45,464 bases of DNA from Shewanella sairae (GCF_023283535.1 NZ_JAKILT010000043.1:1-45464), one strand, 5' to 3'; positions 17,429 to 26,500 are shown, numbered from the stretch's first letter. Notes: generated by a model from the sequence alone, not told the origin. Made by a program: numbers and translations.

Positions 17429-17843
17429 ATTATTTCCTTATTCTGATCATTAATACTCTCTGCTAAGTCATAGCGGCTTAATACTGGTCTTTCACATACG
17501 CGCTCTCATTGCGAAGCCTTTGCTGTTTGCGTCTGTTACCAGAGGTTAGGTATCAACCTCTTTTGGTTAGCCAATAGTTCGTTAGTCAGTTTTTGTAAAA
17601 ATCGATAGCTAACCCAGTGTAAAGCAAACCGCATTGTATGGTGTGACATAATTGTAACAAGGACTAACGCAAGCTTGTATTGGCGTATTACTTGGTGGAT
17701 GTCTTGCTGATTTCACCAAGCTCATACAGCGACGACTTTGGCGTTATCTGTGTGCTTGACTAAAATATTGGGTAGGCACATAAACGGCATGTTGATTTTA
17801 TGTTGGTAACCAAGCGATATTTACATAGGTTGGGATTTAACTC
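17429..17843. other. Intergenic region, PGPGW gene / solute-binding gene
   Basis: 415 bases between divergent genes. I see no small gene, strong hairpin or recognisable operator in it. Confidence 0.5.
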
Positions 17844-18635
17844 ATGTTAGCTCAGCTTATTGCTTTATATAGTGAAAAAAACAGCAAGCCCCGTAAGCTT
17901 ATAAAACGGGTTAGCTTAGTGGGTGTTTGGTATTTATTAGGCTTTTCTCCTGTGGTTACAGCTGAAACGCTTTATCTCACCTCATTACATTGGCCGCCTT
18001 ATTCTGGTAGCCAATTAAAAGAGCAGGGTGTCTATATTGCAGTTGCTCGTGCGGCGCTTGACGCTGTTGGCCATACATTGGTTGTTGATTTTTACCCTTG
18101 GAGTCGAGCTGTGCGTATGGCGTCCAGAAAAGATGGCAAATATATGGGTTACCTACCTGAATATTCCCACCCAACAGAAAAGTTTATTTTCTCAGAAGCA
18201 ATGGGACGCAGTGGTCTTGGTCTCGTTGAGCAAAAAGCACACCCCATCAGTTGGACTCAGCAGAGTGATCTTAACCAATATACGATTGGTGTGGTGCAAG
18301 ATTATATTAATACGGCGGAGTTTGATGCCATGTTAGCGCAGGGATCGCAGCCTGCAGAAGTGGTTGCTTCTGATCTGCACAATGTCAATAAAGTCGGATC
18401 GGGTCGAATTGATGCCGCGATTATTGATGAACATGTGCTTGCTTACACCTTAGCTCAACCGAATATGCAGCACCTTAAAGGTAAATTACAGTTAAACAAA
18501 AAACTGCTGACATACAAAGAGTTGTTTGTTGCTTTTAAAAATAATGAGCAAGGTCGTAAGTGGCGTGAGCGATTCAATCAAGGTTTAGCTAAAATTGACG
18601 CTCAGCAGATAGTTATAGACTCTATGGCTAAGTGA
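17844..18635 (+). CDS. Periplasmic solute-binding protein, family 3 (amino-acid type)
   Basis: A 263-residue protein with the SBP_bac_3 build: hydrophobic signal segment ending near VTAE (residue 41), then LYLTSLHWPPYSG at the first strand, FYPWSRAVRMA, GYLPEYSHPTEKFIFSE and the second-lobe IGVVQDY. The family usually binds polar amino acids for ABC import, but stand-alone members in Shewanella are common and there are no permease or ATPase genes nearby. It may be a sensor-type or orphan binding protein. The N-terminus before the signal helix is long and basic; the only ribosome site is a weak GGGA, so the exact start is less sure. Confidence 0.8.
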   Translation: MLAQLIALYSEKNSKPRKLIKRVSLVGVWYLLGFSPVVTAETLYLTSLHWPPYSGSQLKEQGVYIAVARAALDAVGHTLVVDFYPWSRAVRMASRKDGKYMGYLPEYSHPTEKFIFSEAMGRSGLGLVEQKAHPISWTQQSDLNQYTIGVVQDYINTAEFDAMLAQGSQPAEVVASDLHNVNKVGSGRIDAAIIDEHVLAYTLAQPNMQHLKGKLQLNKKLLTYKELFVAFKNNEQGRKWRERFNQGLAKIDAQQIVIDSMAK

Positions 18636-18744
18636 GTACCATTGAGTCTGCATCTAATGATCGCTAATTTGCCACAAATATGTCACCTATTTGATATTTA
18701 TAATTGCTAGGCTTTTAGCACCTTTTCTTTAGTCAGGTCGTCTA

Positions 18745-19749
18745 ATGAGCCCATCTCCATTTGAGCTTGATACTTTAATACATTTAATTGCTTCTCACCC
18801 GCAATTGCGGGCTAAAACACTGACTGAAGTCGAGTCGGACGGCAAACTCTATCCTGTTATTTGTGCTGAGCTAGGTAGTGAGCAGGCAAACATTCCCTGT
18901 ATTGTGTTTATTGGTGGTGTACATGGTGTTGAAAGGATAGGCACACAGGTACAACTTGCTTTGTTGAGCAGTTTGTTGACAAGGTTAGCTTGGGATAGCC
19001 AGTTGCAAGCCTTACTTAATCGGGTGAGAGTCTGTTTTATTCCTATTTTGAATCCTGTTGGCTTAGCAAAGGGCACCCGTTGCAATGGCAATGGCGTTGA
19101 TCTTATGCGTAACGCGCCAATTAAGGCGGTTGACGGCGTAACGTTTTTGGTAGGCGGGCAAACAATAAGTGCCAAGTTACCATGGTACCGCGGTAAAGCG
19201 GGCATGGAGCGCGAAACCGCTGCACTTGTTAGTTATATGCGCGATGCAATTAATAATAGCTCAAGTGTCATCGCATTAGATGCGCATTCGGGCTTTGGTT
19301 TATCGGATCATGTTTGGTTTCCGTTTGCTCATCAGCAAACGCCAATGGCCGATCTGGGTCGAGTCTACCATCTAAAGCAATTGTTCGAGTCCAGTTTTCC
19401 CCATCATAATCACTACCGCTTTTCACCGCAGAGCCTTATTTATCGGACACATGGGGATATATGGGACTATTTAGTTACAGACACTGCAAAGGGGGATGTG
19501 CCTTTTATACCGCTAACCTTAGAGATGGGCTCATGGGCATGGGTTAAGAAAAACCCTAGGCAGCTATTTAATTTTGCTGGCTTATTTAACCCACAAAAGC
19601 CTCATCGTTATCACCGAACACTGCGTAAGCATACCGTATTTATGCATTTTCTTATGGATCTTGCCGCTAGCCGCAGTATTGAGCGACTAAATCCTCAGCA
19701 GATGACGCAGTTTGACCGCTTAGCGCGTCAGTTATGGTATGAACAATAG
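18745..19749 (+). CDS. M14-like zinc carboxypeptidase (DUF2817 type)
   Basis: A 334-residue predicted metallopeptidase without signal peptide. Zinc ligands can be placed at H60 and E63 (GGVHGVERIG) and H181 (LDAHSGFG); NGNGVDLMRN (about 115-123) matches the substrate-binding NG.DLNRN motif of M14 enzymes, and TLEMGSW is the likely catalytic Glu region. The natural substrate is unknown. AGGT precedes the ATG. Its stop overlaps the reading frame of the downstream hydrolase, so the two are probably cotranscribed. Confidence 0.82.
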   Translation: MSPSPFELDTLIHLIASHPQLRAKTLTEVESDGKLYPVICAELGSEQANIPCIVFIGGVHGVERIGTQVQLALLSSLLTRLAWDSQLQALLNRVRVCFIPILNPVGLAKGTRCNGNGVDLMRNAPIKAVDGVTFLVGGQTISAKLPWYRGKAGMERETAALVSYMRDAINNSSSVIALDAHSGFGLSDHVWFPFAHQQTPMADLGRVYHLKQLFESSFPHHNHYRFSPQSLIYRTHGDIWDYLVTDTAKGDVPFIPLTLEMGSWAWVKKNPRQLFNFAGLFNPQKPHRYHRTLRKHTVFMHFLMDLAASRSIERLNPQQMTQFDRLARQLWYEQ

Positions 19750-19780
19750 CGTAATCGCGAACAAACCTAGGAGTGAGCAA

Positions 19781-20719
19781 ATGGCTACGCTGGTATTACT
19801 AAGGGGATTAATGCGAGATAGTCGCCACTGGGGCGAGTTTTTGAGTTTGTTGCAAAAAAAAATTGCACTGGTTAGTGAGACGGATCACAAAGTGCTTGCG
19901 CTCGACACCTTAGGTAATGGTGCATTATCCTCTGAGTTGAGTCCGACTGATATTCGACATTATGCTGCCAATATAAACCAACGATTATTGGCTTTAGATG
20001 AGGACGATATTTATTTGGTTGGTTTGTCCATGGGCGGAATGATAACCCTAGAGCTGCTCAACAACGCCTGCGTTAGCCAAGCCAAACTTGAATTAAATAG
20101 TCATGGTCTTGCAGTCAAAAACGGTTTGAATCTCAGAATAAAAGGCGCTGTTGTCATCAATAGCAGCGCAGCAAACCTATCGTCCTGGTATCAACGATTT
20201 CAAGTTTTACCTGTTATTAAGGCTATGCTGGATGCTGTAGCAATGTTGTTCAAACATCGGGCAAACACTGGCAAGCTAAGTTTAATTGAAATCTGCGTGA
20301 TTAAGTTAACTACCCGGCGCTTTGGTAACGACTTGGCCTTAATGGCACTATGGAGTCGATATCGTAGAGACTGCCGTACAGGTTTTTTGTCTATTGTTCG
20401 CCAGTTGTTGGCTTGTAGCCGATATAAGGTGTTAGTCAAAGACGGAGATCTAGCTGGTAATGGAGACACCAAAGCGGCCTCAATAATAGAGCCGTCATCA
20501 AAAGCGTTACCTGCTAAACCTTTACTGGATGAGGTTCCACTCACCTTGATCTGCGGCAAAAATGATAATTTAGTTAGCCCGAGTTGCAGTATGCAGCTGG
20601 CGCAAGCTTATAACGCGGAGTTGTTAGTATTTGACGATGCGGGGCATGATTTGAGCTTAGATAGCCCTAATCAACTGTGTGATGCAATTATTAGGGCATG
20701 CAAACTGTCGATGCAATAG
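19781..20719 (+). CDS. Alpha/beta-fold hydrolase
   Basis: A 312-residue hydrolase with the nucleophile elbow GLSMGG (S83), a late aspartate in CGKNDNLVSPS and the catalytic His in DDAGHDLSLDSP. The frame is open from an ATG at 19739 that overlaps the upstream peptidase by 11 bases, but GGAG sits before the ATG at 19781 and the family begins near LVLLRGLMRDSRHW, so I choose 19781. A disordered-looking insert (about residues 225-250, G/D/A/S/K-rich) precedes the last strand. A run of nine A's at about 19855-19863 is in frame. Substrate unknown. Confidence 0.82.
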   Translation: MATLVLLRGLMRDSRHWGEFLSLLQKKIALVSETDHKVLALDTLGNGALSSELSPTDIRHYAANINQRLLALDEDDIYLVGLSMGGMITLELLNNACVSQAKLELNSHGLAVKNGLNLRIKGAVVINSSAANLSSWYQRFQVLPVIKAMLDAVAMLFKHRANTGKLSLIEICVIKLTTRRFGNDLALMALWSRYRRDCRTGFLSIVRQLLACSRYKVLVKDGDLAGNGDTKAASIIEPSSKALPAKPLLDEVPLTLICGKNDNLVSPSCSMQLAQAYNAELLVFDDAGHDLSLDSPNQLCDAIIRACKLSMQ

Positions 20720-20742
20720 ACGGTTTTACGATAACCTGTGAA

Positions 20743-20773
20743 TTGCTAGGCGTTAAAAATGCCAGCCTAGCAA
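20743..20773. terminator. Stem-loop between convergent hydrolase and yccF genes
   Basis: A perfect 9-bp stem, TTGCTAGGC / GCCTAGCAA, with a 13-base loop. There is no U-run, so it is a candidate terminator or 3' stabiliser only. Confidence 0.5.
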
Positions 20774-20801
20774 GGGTAACGTTACAGCAATCTTTTGCGT
20801 T

Positions 20802-21209
20802 TTAAGCTTTCGCGACAACAGTTTGCCCAATGGGGGTTAGACTCAGAATCGCCAACTTTAAATGCTGCAGCGCAAACGGAATGCCGATAATGGTAATTGC
20901 GCAAGCAAATGCATGGACAATGTGACCTATGGCTAACCAAATACCAAACAGCAAGAACCAAATGATATTACCCACCATGCCAAATGCGCCTGTGCCAAGG
21001 TCCTCGTTACCGGTTAATGCGCGTCGATTCATTGAATCTTGACCAAAGGGCCAGAACGCCATTTCGCCAATAACAAAACAAGCACGACCAAAAGGAATGC
21101 CTATAATGCTAATAAAGCAAAGTAGGCCAGCTAGCCACCAAGCCAGTCCCATGACAAAACCACCTAGAATAAACCAAGCAATATTAAATACTAAACGTAG
21201 CACTGCCAT
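20802..21209 (-). CDS. yccF: YccF-family inner-membrane protein
   Basis: A 135-residue membrane protein with two copies of the DUF307 repeat: LRLVFNIAWFILGGF...IIGIPFGRACF and GMVGNIIWFLLFGIWLAI...IIGIPFALQHLKLA. This is the E. coli YccF layout; function unknown. AAGGAG lies seven bases before the ATG. Confidence 0.9.
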   Translation of the reverse strand: MAVLRLVFNIAWFILGGFVMGLAWWLAGLLCFISIIGIPFGRACFVIGEMAFWPFGQDSMNRRALTGNEDLGTGAFGMVGNIIWFLLFGIWLAIGHIVHAFACAITIIGIPFALQHLKLAILSLTPIGQTVVAKA

Positions 21210-21511
21210 TTAAGGCTCCTTATGTTTTATTTCTGTCCTTTCGACAGTCTCTAAATATTGATAAAGCGATTTTCATGCCAACTCGCTAACAGTCGCTATT
21301 ACGCAGATTTTTCGAGTGGAGACAAAACTGATTAGTGTAATTGACTATGTATTAGTGCTTTTGTTAACTATGGTGGTTAAAAATAGCAATACAACCTGTA
21401 AATGCCGATTCGCTCACACCTTTAGGATGTCGCTATTTTGTCGATGGGTTTACAATAAAGGCAAGTGAGTGAGTTAACCGACTTAATGGTCCCATACTGA
21501 GTGAGCCCCCC
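21210..21511. other. Intergenic region, yccF / PLP-enzyme gene
   Basis: 302 bases between divergent genes. I see no small gene or clear regulatory motif. Confidence 0.45.
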
Positions 21512-22429
21512 ATGTTTGTAGAGTCGCCGGTTGATAGTATTGAATTTAATGGTCGTACAGTTTTCGTGAAACGTGATGATTTATTAAGTGAAACGTTTTC
21601 AGGTAATAAAGCGCGTAAATTTGCTTATTTTCTTGAAAATGAGTTTCCGGGTAAGTCGGTCCTCATTGGGCATGGCTCGCCAGTGGCTAACTCACTGTAT
21701 TCAATGTCAGCGTTAGCAAAGCTAAAAGGTGTGCAGCTCGATTTTTATGTCGATCATATTGCAGAGCAAGTAATGAATTCAAGCGTTGGTAACTATGCAG
21801 AGTCGATTGCGAATGGTGCTAATGTTATTGACTTATCTAAAGTTGATGATAGACAAAATTTAAGTGTAATTGAGTATATTGAACAAAAAGTGCTACCGAA
21901 TCGCGACGACAGCTTATTTGTACCAGAAGGTGGACGCTGTGAATATGCAAAACATGGTGTACAAACTCTAGCGAAAGAGGTGATTGCCTGGGCTGAAATG
22001 CAAAAGCTTGAACAGTTAGCGGTATTTCTACCCTCTGGTACAGGTACAACGGCTGTGTTTTTAAATGAATACTTGGTATTAAATGCACCGCACATTAAGG
22101 TTTTCACATGTGCGTGTGTTGGTGATGCGCAGTATTTAACGCAACAGTTTAATCAGCTGGTTGCCGACGAGTCGATGCATCCAACCATAATCGAGTTAGG
22201 CAGGAAGTATCATTTTGGTAAGCTTTACCGCCCCTTTTACGACATGTATTGCAAACTTTTGGCAACAGGCATTGAGTTTGAACTACTCTATGACCCATTA
22301 GGTTGGATGTGTGTTGAAAGCTTATTTGAGCAAGAATTTACTCAGCCATTATTGTATATCCATCAGGGTGGGTTATTAGGTAACGCGACTATGTTGCCTA
22401 GATATCAGCGCAAATACTCTGAGTGTTAG
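21512..22429 (+). CDS. ACC deaminase / D-cysteine desulfhydrase-family PLP enzyme
   Basis: A 305-residue type-II-fold PLP enzyme. The cofactor lysine is K33 in SGNKARK, preceded by VKRDDLLSETF as in 1-aminocyclopropane-1-carboxylate deaminases and D-cysteine desulfhydrases; LPSGTGTTAVFLNEYL is the phosphate-binding loop and YIHQGGLLGN is the usual C-terminal motif. Which of the two reactions it performs cannot be told from sequence alone; annotated Shewanella homologues are usually called ACC deaminase. Single gene. Confidence 0.85.
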   Translation: MFVESPVDSIEFNGRTVFVKRDDLLSETFSGNKARKFAYFLENEFPGKSVLIGHGSPVANSLYSMSALAKLKGVQLDFYVDHIAEQVMNSSVGNYAESIANGANVIDLSKVDDRQNLSVIEYIEQKVLPNRDDSLFVPEGGRCEYAKHGVQTLAKEVIAWAEMQKLEQLAVFLPSGTGTTAVFLNEYLVLNAPHIKVFTCACVGDAQYLTQQFNQLVADESMHPTIIELGRKYHFGKLYRPFYDMYCKLLATGIEFELLYDPLGWMCVESLFEQEFTQPLLYIHQGGLLGNATMLPRYQRKYSEC

Positions 22430-22510
22430 TCGATTAAAAGCGTGCAAGAGAATAGGCGACAAACAGAGGTTGTTGTCTAGTTTGGGTAATTTGTTGCAAG
22501 AGGGTGATTC

Positions 22511-22558
22511 CATTTGGTAAGGCGTGATACCGAGTTTCGGTACGGCCTTAACCAAATG
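22511..22558. repeat. Long imperfect hairpin (48 bases)
   Basis: Outer arms CATTTGGT / ACCAAATG, middle arms AAGGC / GCCTT and an inner stem TACCGA-GTT-TCGGTA give 19 paired positions with small bulges. It lies 81 bases past the PLP-enzyme stop and has no U-run. It may be a REP-type palindrome or a structured 3' end. Confidence 0.5.
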
Positions 22559-22720
22559 AATGTGACTAAATAGCTGAGTAGATGTTTCAGTCCTATTCGT
22601 TTGCCTATGAAGACAAACATTCGATACGAGTGAGAGGAGGTGTATCGAAGAGTCAGTATTGTGTTGCCATTGTGCTAGCTTACTTTTGCTAGCAGACTTG
22701 TTAAGTCTATTTTTACTAGC

Positions 22721-22894
22721 TTATTTATTGCTAGAAAGTAGCCACTTCATAAAATTAAGCGCTTCAATTCGTTTTGAAAAAGTTTGCTTATTTTTACCTT
22801 GGCTGTCGGTAAAGGCGATTGATGTTTTGTTGACTGAAATTGAATCTACTGGAAAGTTGACGGTAATTTCGTGTCCATTTACTAGGTATGACAT
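22721..22894 (-). CDS. Small conserved-looking protein, 57 residues, unknown function
   Basis: The protein reads MSYLVNGHEITVNFPVDSI..., with a hydrophilic middle (TDSQGKNKQTFSKR) and an amphipathic end (ALNFMKWLLSSNK). A proper Shine-Dalgarno AAGGAG stands nine bases before the ATG, on the strand opposite a longer but leaderless open frame. The mixed beta/helix composition, without repeats or membrane helix, suggests a small cytosolic domain. I do not recognise the family. Confidence 0.65.
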   Translation of the reverse strand: MSYLVNGHEITVNFPVDSISVNKTSIAFTDSQGKNKQTFSKRIEALNFMKWLLSSNK

Positions 22895-23121
22895 ATGGTC
22901 ACACTCCTTCTATTTTAAGCTGCCCAATATAAGGCAGTGCTTTATAACAATAAGATATCCTTAGCATTTTTGCGAAAGATGAATTTTAAGTTCTATTTGA
23001 GACTACTCATCTTTGGCTACTTATACAAGTGGCTTGAATGTAATAATGTATATAAATATGTTTGCTAGATCGCAAAAACAATACAAATACCTATTACAAA
23101 CTGCTCAATAGTAGAGCATAA

Positions 23122-23250
23122 GCTTATGACAGTGGTGTGACTGCCAATAAAGATGATTTAACCTGTGAGATAACGCTTATGTGGGGATCAAACGACGAAT
23201 CGTGGATTTTACAAAAAGGCGGTGAGTTCTATCTAAAAGGGTCTATCTAA
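23122..23250 (+). pseudogene. Short open frame, possible gene remnant
   Basis: An open frame of 42 codons with protein-like composition (...TCEITLMWGSNDESWILQKG...) ends at TAA 23248-23250. It has no convincing start: the only in-frame candidates are a GTG at 23137 and an internal ATG at 23179, neither with a good ribosome site. It may be the tail of a lost gene or chance. Confidence 0.25.
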
Positions 23251-23333
23251 AAACTGAGCGGATTATATGCGCCCGATAAATATTGTCAAGAGGTTATTTG
23301 CAACTATCGTGAAAATTTTATTCCAATCAAATG

Positions 23334-23361
23334 TTAACATAGAGTTAAACCTTGCTAGAAT
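23334..23361 (+). promoter_or_regulatory. Candidate sigma-70 promoter of the MscS gene
   Basis: TTAACA and TAGAAT separated by 16 bases, 61 bases upstream of the chosen ATG. A small hairpin, ACTTGCA-GGAG-TGCAAGT (23368-23385), lies in the predicted leader. Confidence 0.5.
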
Positions 23362-23422
23362 GAACAGACTTGCAGGAGTGCAAGTTTAGCAGACAAGCTA
23401 AAGTCCTGTTAATGGAGTGCAT

Positions 23423-25030
23423 ATGTTAAAAACCTTCTCGTTACTCTGCTTATTCACTTTGACCTTATTGTCGCAGACTGCGCATGGTACGGGGCTCTTA
23501 ACCGCAGCAGAAAAAACCGCCTCTGCCACTGAGGCGCCAATCGCGCAAGTTAAAGAACCAAGTTACAACTATCAAGATAGCCTTTTTAGGGATACCCCGA
23601 GAGGGGCGTTAGCTGGATTATTTGAGGCGTCATTTGAGCAGGACTTCGACAAAGCGGCTAAATATCTTGATTTACGCTATTTACCCGATGATATGGATGC
23701 TGAGCGCGGCCCCGAATATGCTAAACAGCTTATTGCAATTATCGAACGCAATATTTGGGTTAATTTACAAGAGATAAACGACACTCCTGATGGTACCAGT
23801 GGCGATCAACTGCCCACTTATCGTGACGCTTTTGGTCGGGTAGAAGTGAAGGGAAGTGAAATAACGTTATTGCTGCAAAAGGTACCTAATAAGCAGTTAG
23901 GTTCAATTTGGAAGGTGTCTAATGCCACAGTTGCTAAAGTACCGCTCTTGTATAGCGAGCTTGGTTATGGACCTGTGGTTGAGTGGTTTGTTAAGCACGT
24001 TCCACCAGGGCACCTGTTTAAGTTGAACTTGTGGGAATGGGCTTTGCTTGTTTGCTACTTCTTATTGGCTTTGCTGGTGGTGATCCCCATTACGTGGATC
24101 GTGAAAAAACTAATATTACGAACGGACTACCAGTATAAAGCGGACGTTGCTCATTTAGTTGTTGGTCCGTCAAGGCTTTTAGTGGCATTACTGCTGGTTC
24201 GCGCTTGGATGGCTCATACAACACTATCTGCTAATGTGATTGCGGTAGTCAATACTGGCTTCTTACTGCTAATTGCAGTGGTATGGTTTATTTGGTCTCT
24301 GACTGATGTGATTCAAAATAGCTTACGTTTACGTTGGATAAGCCAAGGCAACAGCCAAAGCGCTTCGTTGTTACGACCGTTGGCTAACTTTACTCGGGTG
24401 ATTTTGGTCGCGCTTGCCGTGCTTATTTGGTTAGAGCACCTAGGTTTTGACGCCTCGACAATTTTGGCTGGCCTTGGTATTGGTGGTATTGCAGTGGCGC
24501 TGGCCTCAAAGCAGTCTATTGAAAACTTTATCGGCACAATTACCCTATATTCTTCAGCGCCTATAAAAGTGGGTAATGTCGGCCGTTTTGGTACGATAAC
24601 CGGCACAGTTGAAGAGATTGGTCTAAGGTGTACGCGAATAAGAACCATAGATCGCAGCGTAATCAATGTGCCCAATGCCCGTTTATCTGAAATGGATATT
24701 GAAAACATTTCAGAGCGTGAAAAAATCCGTTTAAAAACCGATATTCGCTTGGATTATCAAACCAGCGCTGAACAAATTCATCTGATTATTGATGATATTC
24801 GTGCTTTGCTAGAGCAACATGAAAAAGTAGAGGAAAGTCCGTTAAGGGTTACATTTAAGGGCTTTGGCTTATATGGGCTACAGCTAAATGTATTTGCTTA
24901 TATCGGTACTACGGACTTTGCTGAGTTTCAGCGTGTATCAGAAGAGCTACACTTCGGGATTATGAATGTGGTTAGCAAACATGGTTCACGTATTGTCCCT
25001 GTCGTCCCTGTGGCTGCTGCCCAGCCCTAG
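23423..25030 (+). CDS. MscS-family mechanosensitive channel with N-terminal periplasmic domain
   Basis: 535 residues. A signal peptide (to about HG, residue 22) is followed by a roughly 175-residue soluble region, then several membrane helices (from about residue 200) and the MscS core: the pore helix ILAGLGIGGIAVALASKQSIENFIG and the beta domain FGTITGTVEEIGLRCTRIRTIDRSVINVPN. It should open under membrane tension to release solutes on osmotic downshock; the extra N-terminal domain is typical of larger MscS paralogues. I choose the ATG at 23423 (GGAG five bases upstream) over the in-frame GTG at 23417. Confidence 0.9.
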   Translation: MLKTFSLLCLFTLTLLSQTAHGTGLLTAAEKTASATEAPIAQVKEPSYNYQDSLFRDTPRGALAGLFEASFEQDFDKAAKYLDLRYLPDDMDAERGPEYAKQLIAIIERNIWVNLQEINDTPDGTSGDQLPTYRDAFGRVEVKGSEITLLLQKVPNKQLGSIWKVSNATVAKVPLLYSELGYGPVVEWFVKHVPPGHLFKLNLWEWALLVCYFLLALLVVIPITWIVKKLILRTDYQYKADVAHLVVGPSRLLVALLLVRAWMAHTTLSANVIAVVNTGFLLLIAVVWFIWSLTDVIQNSLRLRWISQGNSQSASLLRPLANFTRVILVALAVLIWLEHLGFDASTILAGLGIGGIAVALASKQSIENFIGTITLYSSAPIKVGNVGRFGTITGTVEEIGLRCTRIRTIDRSVINVPNARLSEMDIENISEREKIRLKTDIRLDYQTSAEQIHLIIDDIRALLEQHEKVEESPLRVTFKGFGLYGLQLNVFAYIGTTDFAEFQRVSEELHFGIMNVVSKHGSRIVPVVPVAAAQP

Positions 25031-25062
25031 ATTATCGATTACGTAAATCTATGGTTATACCA

Positions 25063-25096
25063 AAATAAGAGGTCGCAATCGCGACCTTTTATTTTT
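25063..25096. terminator. Bidirectional terminator, MscS gene / chrR
   Basis: Core stem AGGTCGC / GCGACCT (25070-25087) with loop AATC, extended by AAAATAA / TTATTTT arms; U-rich on both strands. It serves the convergent channel and anti-sigma genes. Confidence 0.85.
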
Positions 25097-25144
25097 ATCT
25101 ATGGTTCAGGTTTGTTGTGTATCAACATCGGTGTACGGGCTAAA

Positions 25145-25810
25145 TTAATAAATCAGTTCACCGATAGGGTTGAGTATTTTACTTATCCCTTTGGTGAAAT
25201 GCAGTGCCGCATCCACAACCGTATAACATAAACAACCGTCTAAGGTTTTTGGTGAATGCTGATGGTCTGCATCGAGCTCGATAAAGTCACCAGGTACATA
25301 ACGGCTAAATTCATCTTCAAAGTGACCTTCAAGTAATAAGGTTATTTCTCGTCCTGTATGGGTATGCTCAGGGATCTCGCCGTTAGCGTCTATATGCAAC
25401 AAACTGGCTCTAGCATGACCTTCATCAGCGTCTAGACGCATGCGACTTATTTTACCAAATCCGCTCCATGACTGATTAGCCTGCTTGGCAAATGCACGCG
25501 GCAATGTATATTGCTTGCCTTTAATTTGCACTAGGGCTCGGCTATTGACTGTGGCTTCGGTTTGCACCGCATCCAAGCTAGTAATTTGGTTTAACATGGC
25601 ACTAAAGTCGATACTTGCGTAGTCATTATCAGCTACATGCAAATCTGTATTAAAACTCGACTGAGCCTGTTGTTCGGTTATTTTGGCAACCTTTTCGCGA
25701 CATATTGCGCAAAGTTCACAGTGTGCAGACACCGCAGTCGCTAGAGCTAGGTGTAGTTGTCCGTTAACGTGCTGCGCTAGCATTTCGTCTTTTGGATGGA
25801 ATTTAATCAT
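25145..25810 (-). CDS. chrR: ChrR-type zinc anti-sigma factor
   Basis: A 221-residue cytoplasmic anti-sigma factor. The N-terminal zinc site is H5...H30-x3-C34-x2-C37, exactly the ZAS spacing of ChrR, and the C-terminal cupin carries H149-x-H151-x3-E155 and H185 with the same spacing as the Rhodobacter ChrR metal site. It should hold its partner sigma factor inactive until singlet oxygen or a related stress disrupts it. Its ATG overlaps the end of the sigma gene by 8 bases (ATGATTAA), indicating translational coupling. Confidence 0.92.
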   Translation of the reverse strand: MIKFHPKDEMLAQHVNGQLHLALATAVSAHCELCAICREKVAKITEQQAQSSFNTDLHVADNDYASIDFSAMLNQITSLDAVQTEATVNSRALVQIKGKQYTLPRAFAKQANQSWSGFGKISRMRLDADEGHARASLLHIDANGEIPEHTHTGREITLLLEGHFEDEFSRYVPGDFIELDADHQHSPKTLDGCLCYTVVDAALHFTKGISKILNPIGELIY

Positions 25811-26447
25811 AATGTTTCTCCAAAATGCTTCTCAGTTTAACAAGACCCAATCTAAGTCGTGATTTGACTGTACCCAAGGGGACGCTTAACTTGCTCGAAA
25901 GCTCTTGCTGGCTTAGCTCTTGTAAGTAAATGCCTTTTACAACTTGTCTTTGTAATGGGGGCAGAGCGTCCACGTGCTTTAAAAGTTTAGCGGTGAGAAT
26001 GTGGTCTTCATGCTCGTTTGATTCGGGTGTTTCAAATACTGGCCAAATATCATCGCCATAGGTGTCTTCTTTGTTGTGTTGCACTTTGCGCAACATGTCA
26101 AAGCAACGATTTCGCATGATGGTAAAAACCCAAGTTGTCACAGCGCCTTTATCAGCATCAAACAGATGAGCTTTGGTCCAAACCGTGGTCATGGTTTCCT
26201 GCACAAGATCCATCGCACAGCCTTGATTTGCCAGCTTTTGGTTAGCAAAGTTTAATATTTTTGGCGCAAAATAACTAAACAATTGCGCGTAAGCAGCTTT
26301 GTCACGGTTATTAGCAACATTGACTAGGTGCGCGGTTAGTTCGACTAACTGTGCGTCTTGTTTCTTGTCATCCATAGATTGCTTATTTTGCCTAACGTAA
26401 GCTTTATCATAACTGCTTCGGCGACGATGCGATTGAATATTTTCCAT
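25803..26447 (-). CDS. ECF sigma factor of the RpoE-ChrR (ECF11) type
   Basis: A 214-residue sigma-70-family factor with region 2 (AQLFSYFAPKILNFAN..., DLVQETMTTVWTKA, CFDMLRK) and region 4 (LPPLQRQVVKGIYLQELSQQELS, GTVKSRLRLGL). Paired with ChrR downstream, it should drive a photo-oxidative or singlet-oxygen response. The frame is open back to an ATG at 26495, but the predicted transcription start falls at about 26494, so translation most likely begins at the ATG at 26447, which has AGAGTGG upstream. An ATG at 26375 is a further possibility. Confidence 0.9.
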   Translation of the reverse strand: MENIQSHRRRSSYDKAYVRQNKQSMDDKKQDAQLVELTAHLVNVANNRDKAAYAQLFSYFAPKILNFANQKLANQGCAMDLVQETMTTVWTKAHLFDADKGAVTTWVFTIMRNRCFDMLRKVQHNKEDTYGDDIWPVFETPESNEHEDHILTAKLLKHVDALPPLQRQVVKGIYLQELSQQELSSKLSVPLGTVKSRLRLGLVKLRSILEKHYD

Positions 26448-26500
26448 TTTTGCCACTCTTTTAAGGGGGTGAGCAGTGATTTTCACCAAATTCATCGTTA

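Larger units (their letters stand above)
22430..23422. other. Long intergenic region, PLP-enzyme gene to MscS gene
   Basis: About 1 kb. It contains a 48-base near-palindrome (22511-22558), a 57-codon minus-strand gene (22721-22894), a short open frame of doubtful meaning (23122-23250) and the promoter of the MscS gene. The remaining stretches are AT-rich without visible genes. Confidence 0.5.

Noticed and set aside
22659..22964. A 101-codon plus-strand open frame
   Set aside because: It has no ribosome site, and the opposite strand carries a 57-codon gene with AAGGAG and natural composition over the same bases.
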